From contig VUAW01000001.1 of the NCBI GenBank assembly GCA_008711135.1, positions 496,001 to 560,000 of the forward strand: a DNA stretch of 64,000 nt. The letters run 5' to 3'. Shown piece after piece: positions 27,698-37,368 of the stretch (within the stretch, counting starts at the first letter, position 1; every line of letters begins with the position of its first letter). The notes under the pieces were generated by a model that ran no database searches, was not told the origin of the DNA, and saw only the letters and a program-made list of their open reading frames with translations. The position numbers were made by a program, and so were the translations under genes. This DNA comes from Rhodobacteraceae bacterium LNNU 3342. Lineage in GTDB: Bacteria > Pseudomonadota > Alphaproteobacteria > Rhodobacterales > Rhodobacteraceae.

Positions 27698-29356
27698 TCA
27701 GGTCGGGTCGCGCCACCGGTTCACGATCGGATAGCGCCGGTCCAGCCAGAACGCGCGTGACGTCAACCGGGTCCCGGGCGCGGATTGGAACCGCTTGTAT
27801 TCCGACAGGTAGATCAGCTGCTCCACCCGCTTTACCGTCGCCCGGTCAAAGCCCTGGGCGACCAGATCGGCCACGCTTTCGTCCCGGTCCACCAGCCCTT
27901 CCAGAATGGCATCCAGCACCGGATAGGGAGGCAGGCTATCCTCGTCCTTCTGATCCTCGCGCAGCTCGGCCGAAGGGGGCTTGTCGATGACGCGGGGCGG
28001 GATGACCTCGCCCGCGGGTCCCATCATCCAGTCGCGGTGACTGGCGTTGCGCCAGCGGCAGGTCTCGAACACCCGCGTCTTGTACATGTCCTTGATCGGG
28101 TTATAGCCGCCCGCCATGTCGCCATAGATCGTGGCATAGCCCACAGCGACTTCGGACTTGTTGCCGGTGGTCAGCAGCATTTCCCCGAACTTGTTCGACA
28201 GCGCCATCAGCAGCAGGCCCCGCAACCGGGACTGAATGTTTTCCTCGGTCAGGTCGGGCTTGCGACCTTCGAACAGCGGCGCGAGCGCGTCAGTCACCGC
28301 CTGTTGGGGGCCGCTGATGGGAACAGTGTCCAGCCGCGCGCCCAGCGCCCGAGCCACGCCCTCGGCATCCTCGAGCGATTCCTGGCTGGTAAAGCGCGAG
28401 GGCAGCATCACGCAGCGCAGGTTCTGCGCTCCCACCGCATCCGCCGCAATCGCCGCCACCAGTGCCGAATCCACCCCACCCGACAGACCCAGCAGCACCT
28501 TGGAAAAGCCGCTTTTCCCCAGGTAGTCGCGCAGGGACAGGACCATGGCGTGGTAATCCTGCTCAACCTCTGCCGGCAGTTCCGCCATCGCCCCCGGCAC
28601 GATGCGCCAGCCTTCACCATCATTGCGCAGGTCAAGATGCGTGATCTGCGTGGTGAAGGCCGGCATCTGCAGCGCCAGCTTGCCACCGGGATTCAGAGCA
28701 AAGCTTGCCCCGTCAAAGACCTGGTCATCCTGCCCGCCCACCATGTTGAGGTAGATGACCGGCAGGCCGGTTTCGACCGTGCGCGCAACCATCAGGTTCA
28801 GCCGCACGTCGTGCTTGCCGCGATAATAGGGCGAGCCGTTCGGCACCAGCAGGATCTCTGCACCGCTTTCGGCCTGCGCCTCGGCCACGTCCTCGTGCCA
28901 GCTGTCCTCGCAGATCGGGGTACCGATGCGCAGTGGGCCGATCCGGTAGGGACCGGCGATGGGGCCGGGGGTGTAAAGCCGGGCTTCGTCGAACACCCCG
29001 TCATTGGGCAGGTGATGCTTGTAAAGGACGGCATGCACCGAGCCCGCCGACAGGATGCAATAGGCGTTGTAGACGCGACCGTCCTCGGCCCAAGGCGCGC
29101 CGATGCCCAGCGCCGGGCCATCCGCACAGTCGCGCGCCAGCTGGCGGACATGATCCATGGCATCGGCTACGAAGGCGGATTTCAGCACCAGGTCCTGCGC
29201 CTGATAGCCGCTGATGAACATCTCTGGCAGCGCGACCATCTGCGCACCGGCCTCGCGCCCTTCCTGCCACGCCGCGCGCGCCTGTCCGGCATTCGCGGCC
29301 AGCGCCCCGACTGTGGGATTGAGCTGCGCCAGTGTCAGGCGGAAAGTCTCGACCAT
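27698..29356 (-). CDS. nadE: NAD+ synthase, glutamine-hydrolysing
   Basis: Makes NAD+ from deamidated NAD using glutamine as ammonia source and ATP, 552 residues. The N-terminal nitrilase-type glutaminase domain (about 1-260) shows the Glu in LPEMFISGY, the Lys in LYKHHLPNDGVFDE and the nucleophile Cys in TPICEDSWHED. The C-terminal synthetase domain (about 270-552) has the ATP-pyrophosphatase loop LGLSGGVDSAL. The two-domain form is usual in this group. Single gene upstream of wrbA, with 96 bases between. Confidence 0.96.
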   Translation of the reverse strand: MVETFRLTLAQLNPTVGALAANAGQARAAWQEGREAGAQMVALPEMFISGYQAQDLVLKSAFVADAMDHVRQLARDCADGPALGIGAPWAEDGRVYNAYCILSAGSVHAVLYKHHLPNDGVFDEARLYTPGPIAGPYRIGPLRIGTPICEDSWHEDVAEAQAESGAEILLVPNGSPYYRGKHDVRLNLMVARTVETGLPVIYLNMVGGQDDQVFDGASFALNPGGKLALQMPAFTTQITHLDLRNDGEGWRIVPGAMAELPAEVEQDYHAMVLSLRDYLGKSGFSKVLLGLSGGVDSALVAAIAADAVGAQNLRCVMLPSRFTSQESLEDAEGVARALGARLDTVPISGPQQAVTDALAPLFEGRKPDLTEENIQSRLRGLLLMALSNKFGEMLLTTGNKSEVAVGYATIYGDMAGGYNPIKDMYKTRVFETCRWRNASHRDWMMGPAGEVIPPRVIDKPPSAELREDQKDEDSLPPYPVLDAILEGLVDRDESVADLVAQGFDRATVKRVEQLIYLSEYKRFQSAPGTRLTSRAFWLDRRYPIVNRWRDPT

Positions 29357-29442
29357 CGGTGCCCCCGTTCGTGGTTCTTCAAGGTTATCTAGCAGGTTGC
29401 CACGGACATGAAAGCCCGTGCGCCGCAGCCGGGTTCCGGCCC

Positions 29443-29472
29443 TTGCACCCGCCCTGCCCCGTCCACTAGTGT
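29443..29472 (+). promoter_or_regulatory. Possible promoter of the MORN repeat gene
   Basis: TTGCAC (29443-29448), an 18-base spacer and TAGTGT (29467-29472) lie about 30 bases before the start codon at 29503, after a ribosome binding site AGGGGA. Consistent but not strong. Confidence 0.35.
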
Positions 29473-29502
29473 GCGCGCGAATTTGGCGGCAGGGGACGCG
29501 GC

Positions 29503-30963
29503 ATGATCAGCAGGCAGAAATTCTGGGCGGCAGGCGCTGCGCTGGCGCTGATTTCGGCCGGGCTGGTCCAGGCGCAATCGTCGACTGGCCTGATCGCCAA
29601 GCAGTATGACGACGGCAGCTTTTACGAAGGCACCTTTCGCGACGGCAAGCAGCACGGGCACGGCACCTATCGCCTGCCGAACGGCTATGAATACAGTGGC
29701 GACTGGGTCGACGGCGTGATCGAAGGGCAAGGCACCGCGCGCTTCACCAACGGTTCAGTTTATGAGGGCAGCTTTGCTGCCGGCGCGCCGCATGGACAAG
29801 GCCGGATGACCTTTGTCGATGGCAGCGTCTTTGAAGGCACCTGGGCCGAGGGGCAGATGACCGGCGAAGGCCGCATGACCTATGCCACCGGCCAGACCTA
29901 CACCGGCGGCTTCCGAGAAGGCCTCCACCACGGCAAGGGCGTGCTTGAATCCGAAGGCTTCCGCTATGACGGCGACTGGGTCGATGGCGCGCAGACCGGC
30001 CGCGCCCGCATCGTCTATAGCGACGGCACGATCTATGAGGGCGAAGTGCTGGACGGCCAGCGCCACGGCAGCGGCCGGGTCGAGATGGCAGACGGGCTAG
30101 TTTATGAAGGCACGTGGGAAGACGGCCAGATCCACGGCAGCGGTGTGCTCCGGCAGGCGAACGGCGACGTCTATACCGGGATGCTGGCGAACGGTCGGCG
30201 CGAGGGCGAGGGACGCATCGCCTTTGCAAGCGGCGACAGCTATGAAGGCGGCTTTACCGACGATCGCCGCCACGGGCATGGCGTCTTCCGGTCCGCCGAC
30301 GGCTTTGTCTACGAGGGCGACTGGGATTCCGGCTGGATGGAGGGACAAGGCCAGGCCACCTATCCTGACGGGTCCGTCTATGTCGGCCAGTTCCGCCAGG
30401 ATGCGGCCCATGGGGAAGGAACCATAACCTATGCCGATGGCGGCACCTATGAAGGCGAATGGCGCGAGGGCGTGATCGAGGGCACCGGCATCGCACGATA
30501 TGCGGACGGCCTGACCTACGAGGGCAGCTTTGTCGACGGCCGCTTGCACGGCAAGGGCCGGATGACCTGGCCCGATGGCCACAGCTATGAAGGCGACTGG
30601 GAAAACGGGCTGCGCCATGGCGAGGGTACTGCCACCTATCCTGATGGCACCGTCTATACCGGCGGCTTTGCCGAGGGCGAGCGCCACGGCGCCGGCCGGA
30701 TCGAGATGCCGGACGGCTTCCGCCACGAAGGCGCCTGGGAGAACGGCCAGATGACCGGCCCCGGCATTGCCACCTATCCAAACGGCGACGTTTATGAGGG
30801 CGATTTCGTCAACGGCCAGCGGCATGGCAACGGGACGGTGCGCTATGCCACCGGCGAGGTGGTTTCGGGCCTGTGGGAAAACGGCGAACTGGTGACGCTG
30901 GCCCCCGCGCCCGCCGAGGCCGGAACGGAAGTCGAGGCTGAGGAAGGTGAAACTCTTCCCTGA
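29503..30963 (+). CDS. Exported MORN-repeat protein (18 full repeats)
   Basis: 486 residues with a Sec signal (ISRQKFWAAGAALALISAGLVQA) and then an almost uninterrupted array of MORN repeats of 22-23 residues, each of the form Y-E-G-x-(W/F)-x-x-G-x-x-x-G-x-G-x-x-x-x-x-x-G. I count 18 full repeats from about residue 41 and a final partial one (VSGLWENGELVTL), then an acidic Ala/Glu tail. MORN arrays fold as a long twisted beta-sheet and mediate lipid or protein contacts; in bacteria their role is mostly unassigned. A periplasmic or surface scaffold is a reasonable inference. It has its own promoter-like sequence and no operon partner. The repeats differ clearly from each other at DNA level, so the array is old and not recently expanded. 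Confidence 0.85.
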   Translation: MISRQKFWAAGAALALISAGLVQAQSSTGLIAKQYDDGSFYEGTFRDGKQHGHGTYRLPNGYEYSGDWVDGVIEGQGTARFTNGSVYEGSFAAGAPHGQGRMTFVDGSVFEGTWAEGQMTGEGRMTYATGQTYTGGFREGLHHGKGVLESEGFRYDGDWVDGAQTGRARIVYSDGTIYEGEVLDGQRHGSGRVEMADGLVYEGTWEDGQIHGSGVLRQANGDVYTGMLANGRREGEGRIAFASGDSYEGGFTDDRRHGHGVFRSADGFVYEGDWDSGWMEGQGQATYPDGSVYVGQFRQDAAHGEGTITYADGGTYEGEWREGVIEGTGIARYADGLTYEGSFVDGRLHGKGRMTWPDGHSYEGDWENGLRHGEGTATYPDGTVYTGGFAEGERHGAGRIEMPDGFRHEGAWENGQMTGPGIATYPNGDVYEGDFVNGQRHGNGTVRYATGEVVSGLWENGELVTLAPAPAEAGTEVEAEEGETLP

Positions 30964-31016
30964 CGCTGCGGCATTTTGCACTTTCCTTTTGCCGCACCAG
31001 CCGTATAGTCGCGCCC

Positions 31017-31103
31017 ATGGCACGGTTCGCACATATCATCGCTTCCTGCGGGGCTTCGCTCCCGCTGAACCGCCGTGGCCTCCTTCTCCTTAGCTGCCTC
31101 TGA
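31017..31103 (+). CDS. leuL: Leucine-rich leader peptide upstream of leuA (28 aa)
   Basis: A short frame encoding MARFAHIIASCGASLPLNRR followed by GLLLLSCL, ending 77 bases before leuA. The run of four Leu codons just before the stop, in front of a leucine biosynthesis gene, is the hallmark of an attenuation leader peptide. A TATAGT sequence (31004-31009) ends 7 bases before its ATG, so the transcript probably starts at or next to the ATG and the leader would be translated without a Shine-Dalgarno site. The symbol leuL is given by analogy. Known alphaproteobacterial leu leaders work this way, but this one rests on sequence alone. Confidence 0.72.
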   Translation: MARFAHIIASCGASLPLNRRGLLLLSCL

Positions 31104-31161
31104 GCGTGCCCCCGGGCGCGACCGCTCAGAGGTGACCAGCGCCCAGCACCCCGGCTAAGGA
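31087..31161 (+). promoter_or_regulatory. RNA structure of the leuA leader (attenuator region)
   Basis: Two stems stack end to end. The inner one is perfect: CCTCTGAGCG (31097-31106) with CGCTCAGAGG (31123-31132), and it covers the leader stop codon. The outer one pairs TCCTTAGCTG (31087-31096), which includes the last Leu codons, with CGGCTAAGGA (31152-31161), 20 bases before leuA, as ten pairs with one G-U. A ribosome stalled on the Leu codons would block the outer stem. There is no U-tract after either stem, so whether it acts on transcription or translation is open. Confidence 0.55.
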
Positions 31162-31180
31162 TCAAGAAAGAGAATACACC

Positions 31181-32740
31181 ATGAGCATTCACACCGAACA
31201 GGACCAGGTCCTGATCTTCGACACCACGCTGCGGGATGGCGAACAGTCCCCCGGCGCCACCATGACCCACGATGAAAAGCTGGAAATCGCTGCCCTGCTG
31301 GACGAAATGGGCGTGGACATCATCGAGGCGGGTTTCCCGATTGCCTCCGAAGGCGATTTCGCCGCCGTGTCGGCCATTGCGAAACTGTCGAAGCGCGCAG
31401 TGATCTGCGGCCTCGCCCGCGCCAACCCCACCGACATTGACCGCGCCTGGGAGGCGGTGAAGCACGCCGCCCGCCCCCGCATCCACACCTTCATCGGCAC
31501 CTCGCCACTGCACCGCGACATCACCAAGCTGTCGCAAGATGCGATGGCAGAACGGATCCACGCCACCGTCAGCCATGCACGCAACCTTTGCGACAACATC
31601 CAGTGGTCGCCGATGGATGCGACGCGGACGGAACATGATTACCTGTGCCGGGTGGTGGAAATCGCCATCAAGGCCGGCGCCACCACGATCAACATCCCCG
31701 ACACCGTGGGCTATACCGCGCCACGTGAAAGCGCCGACCTGATCCGCATGCTGCGTGAACGCGTGCCCGGCGCGGACGAGATCATCTTTGCCACCCACTG
31801 CCACAACGACCTTGGCATGGCGACGGCGAACGCGCTGGCAGCGGTCGAGGCGGGCGCCCGTCAGATCGAATGCACGATCAACGGGCTCGGCGAGCGCGCC
31901 GGCAACACCGCCTTGGAAGAGGTAGTGATGGCGCTCAAGGTGCGCAACGACATCATGCCCTATCGGACCGGCATCGACACGACCAAGATCATGAAGGCAA
32001 GCCGCCTTGTATCGACCGTGTCTGGCTTTCCAGTGCAGTTCAACAAGGCGATCGTGGGCAAGAACGCCTTCCTGCATGAATCCGGCATCCACCAGGACGG
32101 CGTGCTGAAGAACGCCGAAACGTTCGAGATCATGCGCCCTGCCGATATCGGCCTGAATGAAACCAACATCGTCATGGGCAAGCATTCCGGGCGCGCGGCC
32201 CTGCGGGCCAAGCTGAAGGAACTGGGGTTCGACTTGGCCGACAACCAGCTCAACGACGTGTTCGTGCGGTTCAAGGCGCTCGCCGACCGCAAGAAAGAGG
32301 TCTATGACGACGACCTGATCGCGCTGATGCAGGACAGCGCGACCAATGCCGAACATGACACCATCCAGGTCAAGCGGCTGCGGGTCATCTGCGGCACTGA
32401 CGGCCCGCAAGAGGCCGAACTGACCCTGACCATCGACGGGCAGGACCATTCCGTGGATGCCACCGGCGACGGTCCCATCGACGCCGCCTTCCACGCGGTC
32501 AAGATGCTGTTCCCGCACACCGCGCGGCTGCAGCTTTACCAGGTGCATGCCGTGACCGAAGGCACCGATGCCCAGGCCACCGTTTCCGTGCGGATGGAGG
32601 AAGACGGCAAGATCGTCACTGGACAGTCAGCCGACACCGATACGGTGGTGGCCAGCGTCAAGGCCTATGTCAACGCGCTGAACAAGCTGATCACGCGGCG
32701 GCTCAAGACCAAGCCCGCGGCCGAAGTCTCGGGGTCGTGA
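31181..32740 (+). CDS. leuA: 2-isopropylmalate synthase
   Basis: First committed step of leucine synthesis: 2-oxoisovalerate plus acetyl-CoA gives 2-isopropylmalate. The 519-residue protein has the DRE-TIM catalytic domain with [16 protein letters not shown], the metal/His block [34 protein letters not shown], then a C-terminal regulatory domain (about 400-519) that normally binds leucine for feedback inhibition. Preceded by a Leu-rich leader peptide and RNA structure, so control by leucyl-tRNA supply is likely on top of feedback. Downstream gene is mreB, which has its own promoter-like sequence. Confidence 0.97.
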   Translation: MSIHTEQDQVLIFDTTLRDGEQSPGATMTHDEKLEIAALLDEMGVDIIEAGFPIASEGDFAAVSAIAKLSKRAVICGLARANPTDIDRAWEAVKHAARPRIHTFIGTSPLHRDITKLSQDAMAERIHATVSHARNLCDNIQWSPMDATRTEHDYLCRVVEIAIKAGATTINIPDTVGYTAPRESADLIRMLRERVPGADEIIFATHCHNDLGMATANALAAVEAGARQIECTINGLGERAGNTALEEVVMALKVRNDIMPYRTGIDTTKIMKASRLVSTVSGFPVQFNKAIVGKNAFLHESGIHQDGVLKNAETFEIMRPADIGLNETNIVMGKHSGRAALRAKLKELGFDLADNQLNDVFVRFKALADRKKEVYDDDLIALMQDSATNAEHDTIQVKRLRVICGTDGPQEAELTLTIDGQDHSVDATGDGPIDAAFHAVKMLFPHTARLQLYQVHAVTEGTDAQATVSVRMEEDGKIVTGQSADTDTVVASVKAYVNALNKLITRRLKTKPAAEVSGS

Positions 32741-32784
32741 AGCCGCTGCGGCGAAAATGCGCTGATCCCATGTGTGGCAAGTAT

Positions 32785-33918
<1,134 letters not shown>

Positions 33919-33960
33919 AACTGACGGCCGGAACGCGCGGCACTTCAAGGTGGGGTTGCT

Positions 33961-34896
33961 GTGGCTAGGGACAAGGCAGCACAGGATCATTATGTCCGAC
34001 CGGTCAGGCGCATCCTGATCGGAGTCCTTGCGCTGTGCCTGATTTCGATTTTCCTGCTGTGGCGGATCGACAATCCCCGGGTTGAACGCTTCCGGGCGGC
34101 GTTGGTCGACCGGATTGTGCCCAACATGGAATGGGCCATGGTGCCGGTGACTCGGGCGATCGGGCTGGTGGACAACCTCCGCTCCTATGCCCGCATCCAC
34201 GAACAGAACCAGGAACTGCGGCGCGAATTGCAACAGATGCGCGCCTGGCGCGAGGCTGCGCTGCAGCTGGAACAGAAGAACGCCAAGCTGCTCGACCTCA
34301 ACAACGTGCGGCTTGATCCGCGGCTGACCCATGTGACGGGCGTGGTGCTGGCGGACAGCGGCAGCCCCTTCCGCCAGTCGGTGCTGCTGAACGTGGGCGC
34401 CCGCGACGGCATCCGCGACGGCTGGGCCACGATGGACGGGCTTGGCCTTGTCGGGCGGATTTCGGGCGTGGGAAACGCCTCGTCCCGGGTCATCCTGCTG
34501 ACCGATGCGGCAAGCCGCATCCCGGTGACGATCCTGCCGTCCGGGCAGCGCGCGCTCTTGTCCGGCGACAACACGCAGGCGCCGGTGCTGGAGTTCCTGG
34601 AGAAGCCTGAACTCGTTCGCCCCGGCGACCGGATCGTATCCTCGGGCGATGGCGGGATGTTCCCGGCGGGCCTGCTGGTCGGTCAGGTGGCACAGGGGCC
34701 CGACCGGCGGCTGCGGGCCTGGCTGTCTGCCGACTACCAGCGGCTGGAGTTCCTCCGGGTCCTCCGCAGCCCCGAAACAGAGCGGATCGAGGATCCCGGC
34801 GGCCTTGTCGCGCCGCCGCTTCTGGGCGCCATTCCCTTCACCCCCCTGCCCGCCGAAGGGGAGGCTCCGCCGGACGAAGGCACGGCGGATGGCTGA
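33961..34896 (+). CDS. mreC: Rod shape-determining protein MreC
   Basis: Bitopic inner-membrane protein linking MreB to the periplasmic wall enzymes, 311 residues. It has one N-terminal membrane span (ILIGVLALCLISIFLLW), a coiled-coil region (about 75-115, rich in Glu/Gln/Leu: IHEQNQELRRELQQMRAW) and a C-terminal beta-barrel domain with the conserved DSGSPFRQSVLLNVGARDGI stretch. The start is GTG at 33961 after AAGGTGGGG. It overlaps mreD by 8 bases. Confidence 0.95.
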   Translation: MARDKAAQDHYVRPVRRILIGVLALCLISIFLLWRIDNPRVERFRAALVDRIVPNMEWAMVPVTRAIGLVDNLRSYARIHEQNQELRRELQQMRAWREAALQLEQKNAKLLDLNNVRLDPRLTHVTGVVLADSGSPFRQSVLLNVGARDGIRDGWATMDGLGLVGRISGVGNASSRVILLTDAASRIPVTILPSGQRALLSGDNTQAPVLEFLEKPELVRPGDRIVSSGDGGMFPAGLLVGQVAQGPDRRLRAWLSADYQRLEFLRVLRSPETERIEDPGGLVAPPLLGAIPFTPLPAEGEAPPDEGTADG

Positions 34897-35428
34897 TCAT
34901 ATCGCCACATACCGCTGGTTCTACCGGGGCCTCTACCTTCTTCTGGCGGCAGTCGTGTTCTTCTTCCGGCTGCTTCCGCTTGGCACCATGCCGCACGCAA
35001 TGCCGGGGCCGGACCTGATCCTTTGCCTGACGCTGGCGTGGATGCTGCGGCGGCCTGATTACCTTCCGGCACTGCTGATCGCGGCAGTCTACCTGCTTGA
35101 AGATCTGCTCTTCATGCGGCCGCCGGGCGTCTGGGCGCTGGTCGTGCTGCTGGGAACGGAATTCCTGCGCGTCCGCGCCGCCTTCCTGCGCGAGGTGAGC
35201 CTGCTGGTGGAATGGGCGGCCGTTGCGCTGGTGCTGGTGGGGATGGGCCTTTTGAACCGGCTGCTTCTGGGGGTGGCAATGGTTCCGCAGGTGGGCCTTG
35301 GCCCAACGATGATGCAGATCGGGATGACGGTCGCGGCCTATCCGCTGGTGGTGGCGCTTTCCAGTTGGGCCTTCAAGGTCCGCAAGCCCGCCACCGGTGA
35401 GGTCGATGCCCATGGGAGACGCCTGTGA
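34889..35428 (+). CDS. mreD: Rod shape-determining protein MreD
   Basis: Integral membrane protein of 179 residues with about five hydrophobic segments (for example GLYLLLAAVVFFFRLLPLG and WAAVALVLVGMGLLNRLLLGV). MreD family members are poorly conserved, so the call rests on size, membrane topology and its place between mreC and the PBP2 gene. It starts inside the mreC end (34889) and its stop overlaps the GTG start of mrdA (GTGA, 35425-35428), so all are translationally coupled. MreD is part of the elongasome and modulates MreC-PBP2. Confidence 0.92.
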   Translation: MADHIATYRWFYRGLYLLLAAVVFFFRLLPLGTMPHAMPGPDLILCLTLAWMLRRPDYLPALLIAAVYLLEDLLFMRPPGVWALVVLLGTEFLRVRAAFLREVSLLVEWAAVALVLVGMGLLNRLLLGVAMVPQVGLGPTMMQIGMTVAAYPLVVALSSWAFKVRKPATGEVDAHGRRL

Positions 35429-37368
35429 GACGTTCGCAGAAGGATACTGACGAAAGCGCGCGCCGCATCACCCGCCGCGCCCTGCTTCTGGGTGGGGCGC
35501 AGGCGGCGGTCGTCGCGGCCTTGGGCCTGCGCCTGCGTCACATGCAGGTGGAGGAAGCCGACCAGTACCGCCTTCTGGCTGAGGAGAACCGGATCAACAT
35601 CCGCCTGATCCCGCCGGCCCGGGGGCTCATCCATGACCGCAATGGCGTCATTGTCGCAGGCAACGAGCAGAACTACCGCGTCGTCATCGTGCGCGAGGAT
35701 GCGGGCGACGTAGAAGAAGCGCTTGCCCGCCTGCGCAAGCTCATCCACCTGACGCAAGAGGATGTGGACCGCACCCTGCGCGAACTTTCGCGCCGGTCGG
35801 CCTTTGTGCCGATCACCGTGGCCGAACGCCTGTCGTGGGAAGATCTGGCCCGCGTCGCCGCCAATGCCCCTGCCCTGCCCGGCGTGACCCCCGAGGTCGG
35901 CCTGTCGCGCCATTATCCCTTTGGCGGCGACTATGCGCATGTGGTGGGCTATGTCGGCCCTGTCAGCGAAAGCGACCTTGCGCAACTGGAAACGCCCGAC
36001 CCGCTGCTGCAGATCCCACGCTTCCAGATCGGCAAAGTTGGCGTCGAGACCCGACTCGAGGATGCGTTGCGTGGCAAGGCCGGATCGCGCAGGATCGAGG
36101 TCAATGCCGTGGGCCGCGTGATGCGTGAGCTTGACCGCCAGGAGGGCGAACCGGGGGCCAGCGTCCAGCTGACGGTGGATGACCGGCTGCAAAACTACGT
36201 TCAGGCACGGCTTGGCGGCGAAAGCGCCGCCTGCGTGGTGATGGATGTCGATAACGGCGATATTCTGGCCATCTCCTCGGCGCCGTCCTTTGATCCGAAC
36301 CTTTTCGTGCGTGGGATCGGCGTGGCGGACTATCGCGCGCTGATGGACAACGACCACCGGCCGCTGGCGAACAAGACGGTGCAGGGTGCCTATCCGCCGG
36401 GTTCGACCTACAAGATGGTAACGGCGCTAGCCGCGCTCGAGGCAGGCGTCGTCGGGCTGAACGACACCGTCTATTGCCCCGGCTACATGGATGTCGCGGG
36501 GCGGCGCTTTCACTGCTGGAAGCGTGGCGGCCACGGCCGCGTGGCGCTGGTGGCGGCGCTGGCGGAAAGCTGCGACTGCTATTTCTACGACGTCGCCCAG
36601 CGCTGCGGTATCGACCGCATCGCCGAGATGTCCGTGCGGCTGGGACTGGGGCAGCGGCATGAGTTGCCGATGTCCGCGATTTCCGAGGGGCTGAACCCCA
36701 ACCGCCAGTGGAAGCGCGAACGCCATGGCCAAGAATGGCGTGTCGGCGACACAGTCAATGCCTCGATCGGGCAAGGATACGTGCTCAGCACGCCCCTGCA
36801 ACTGGCGGTAATGACGGCGCGGCTGGCATCCGGGCGGGCGGTGTCGCCGCGGCTCATCAAGGCGATCAACGGGGTCGAGCAACCCGTCAATCCCGGCGAA
36901 CCGCTGGGCCTGAACCCCGACTTCATGCGCGAAATCCGGCGCGGCATGTCTGCCACCGTCAACAGCCAGCGGGGTACGGCCTACAGTAGCCGGATCGAGG
37001 ATGCCGCCATGCGGATGGCCGGCAAGACCGGCACCAGCCAAGTGCGCAACATCACCGCCGCCGAACGCGCGCGCGGCGTGGTGCGCAACGACCAGTTGCC
37101 CTGGAACCGCCGCGACCACGCGCTGTTCGTGGGCTACGCCCCGGCCGAGGCGCCGCGGATCGCCGTATCGGTGGTGGTTGAACACGGCATGGGCGGGTCC
37201 ACCGCCGCTGCACCCATCGGGCGCGACGTGTCGCTTTTCGCGCTGCACCGGGGGCTGCCGCCGCTGTCGGCCTATCCATCGTCCCAGCGTACCCGCATCG
37301 AGAACGAGCGGCGCGAGCTCAGCCTGCGCAGCCCCGACACCCCGCAATCCGGACAAACCCGCGCATGA
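35425..37368 (+). CDS. mrdA: Penicillin-binding protein 2 (elongation transpeptidase)
   Basis: Class B PBP that cross-links peptidoglycan during lateral growth, partner of RodA, 647 residues. One N-terminal membrane span (about 18-38), a dimerisation/pedestal domain beginning LIPPARGLIHDRNG, and the transpeptidase domain with the nucleophile motif STYK (Ser 327, Lys 330), the SCD triad (382-384) and KTGT (534-537). Start GTG overlaps mreD; the stop overlaps rodA (ATGA). The missing TPR-like extras and the C-terminal tail rich in Ser/Arg are normal variation for the family. Confidence 0.96.
   Translation: MRRSQKDTDESARRITRRALLLGGAQAAVVAALGLRLRHMQVEEADQYRLLAEENRINIRLIPPARGLIHDRNGVIVAGNEQNYRVVIVREDAGDVEEALARLRKLIHLTQEDVDRTLRELSRRSAFVPITVAERLSWEDLARVAANAPALPGVTPEVGLSRHYPFGGDYAHVVGYVGPVSESDLAQLETPDPLLQIPRFQIGKVGVETRLEDALRGKAGSRRIEVNAVGRVMRELDRQEGEPGASVQLTVDDRLQNYVQARLGGESAACVVMDVDNGDILAISSAPSFDPNLFVRGIGVADYRALMDNDHRPLANKTVQGAYPPGSTYKMVTALAALEAGVVGLNDTVYCPGYMDVAGRRFHCWKRGGHGRVALVAALAESCDCYFYDVAQRCGIDRIAEMSVRLGLGQRHELPMSAISEGLNPNRQWKRERHGQEWRVGDTVNASIGQGYVLSTPLQLAVMTARLASGRAVSPRLIKAINGVEQPVNPGEPLGLNPDFMREIRRGMSATVNSQRGTAYSSRIEDAAMRMAGKTGTSQVRNITAAERARGVVRNDQLPWNRRDHALFVGYAPAEAPRIAVSVVVEHGMGGSTAAAPIGRDVSLFALHRGLPPLSAYPSSQRTRIENERRELSLRSPDTPQSGQTRA

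Noticed and set aside
30097-31032. Minus-strand open frame of 311 codons opposite the MORN gene, with regular repeats
   Set aside because: The repeats are only the mirror of the MORN repeats on the coding strand; no signal or ribosome binding site.
30809-32548. Minus-strand open frame of 579 codons opposite leuA
   Set aside because: Antisense of leuA and the end of the MORN gene; no domain seen.
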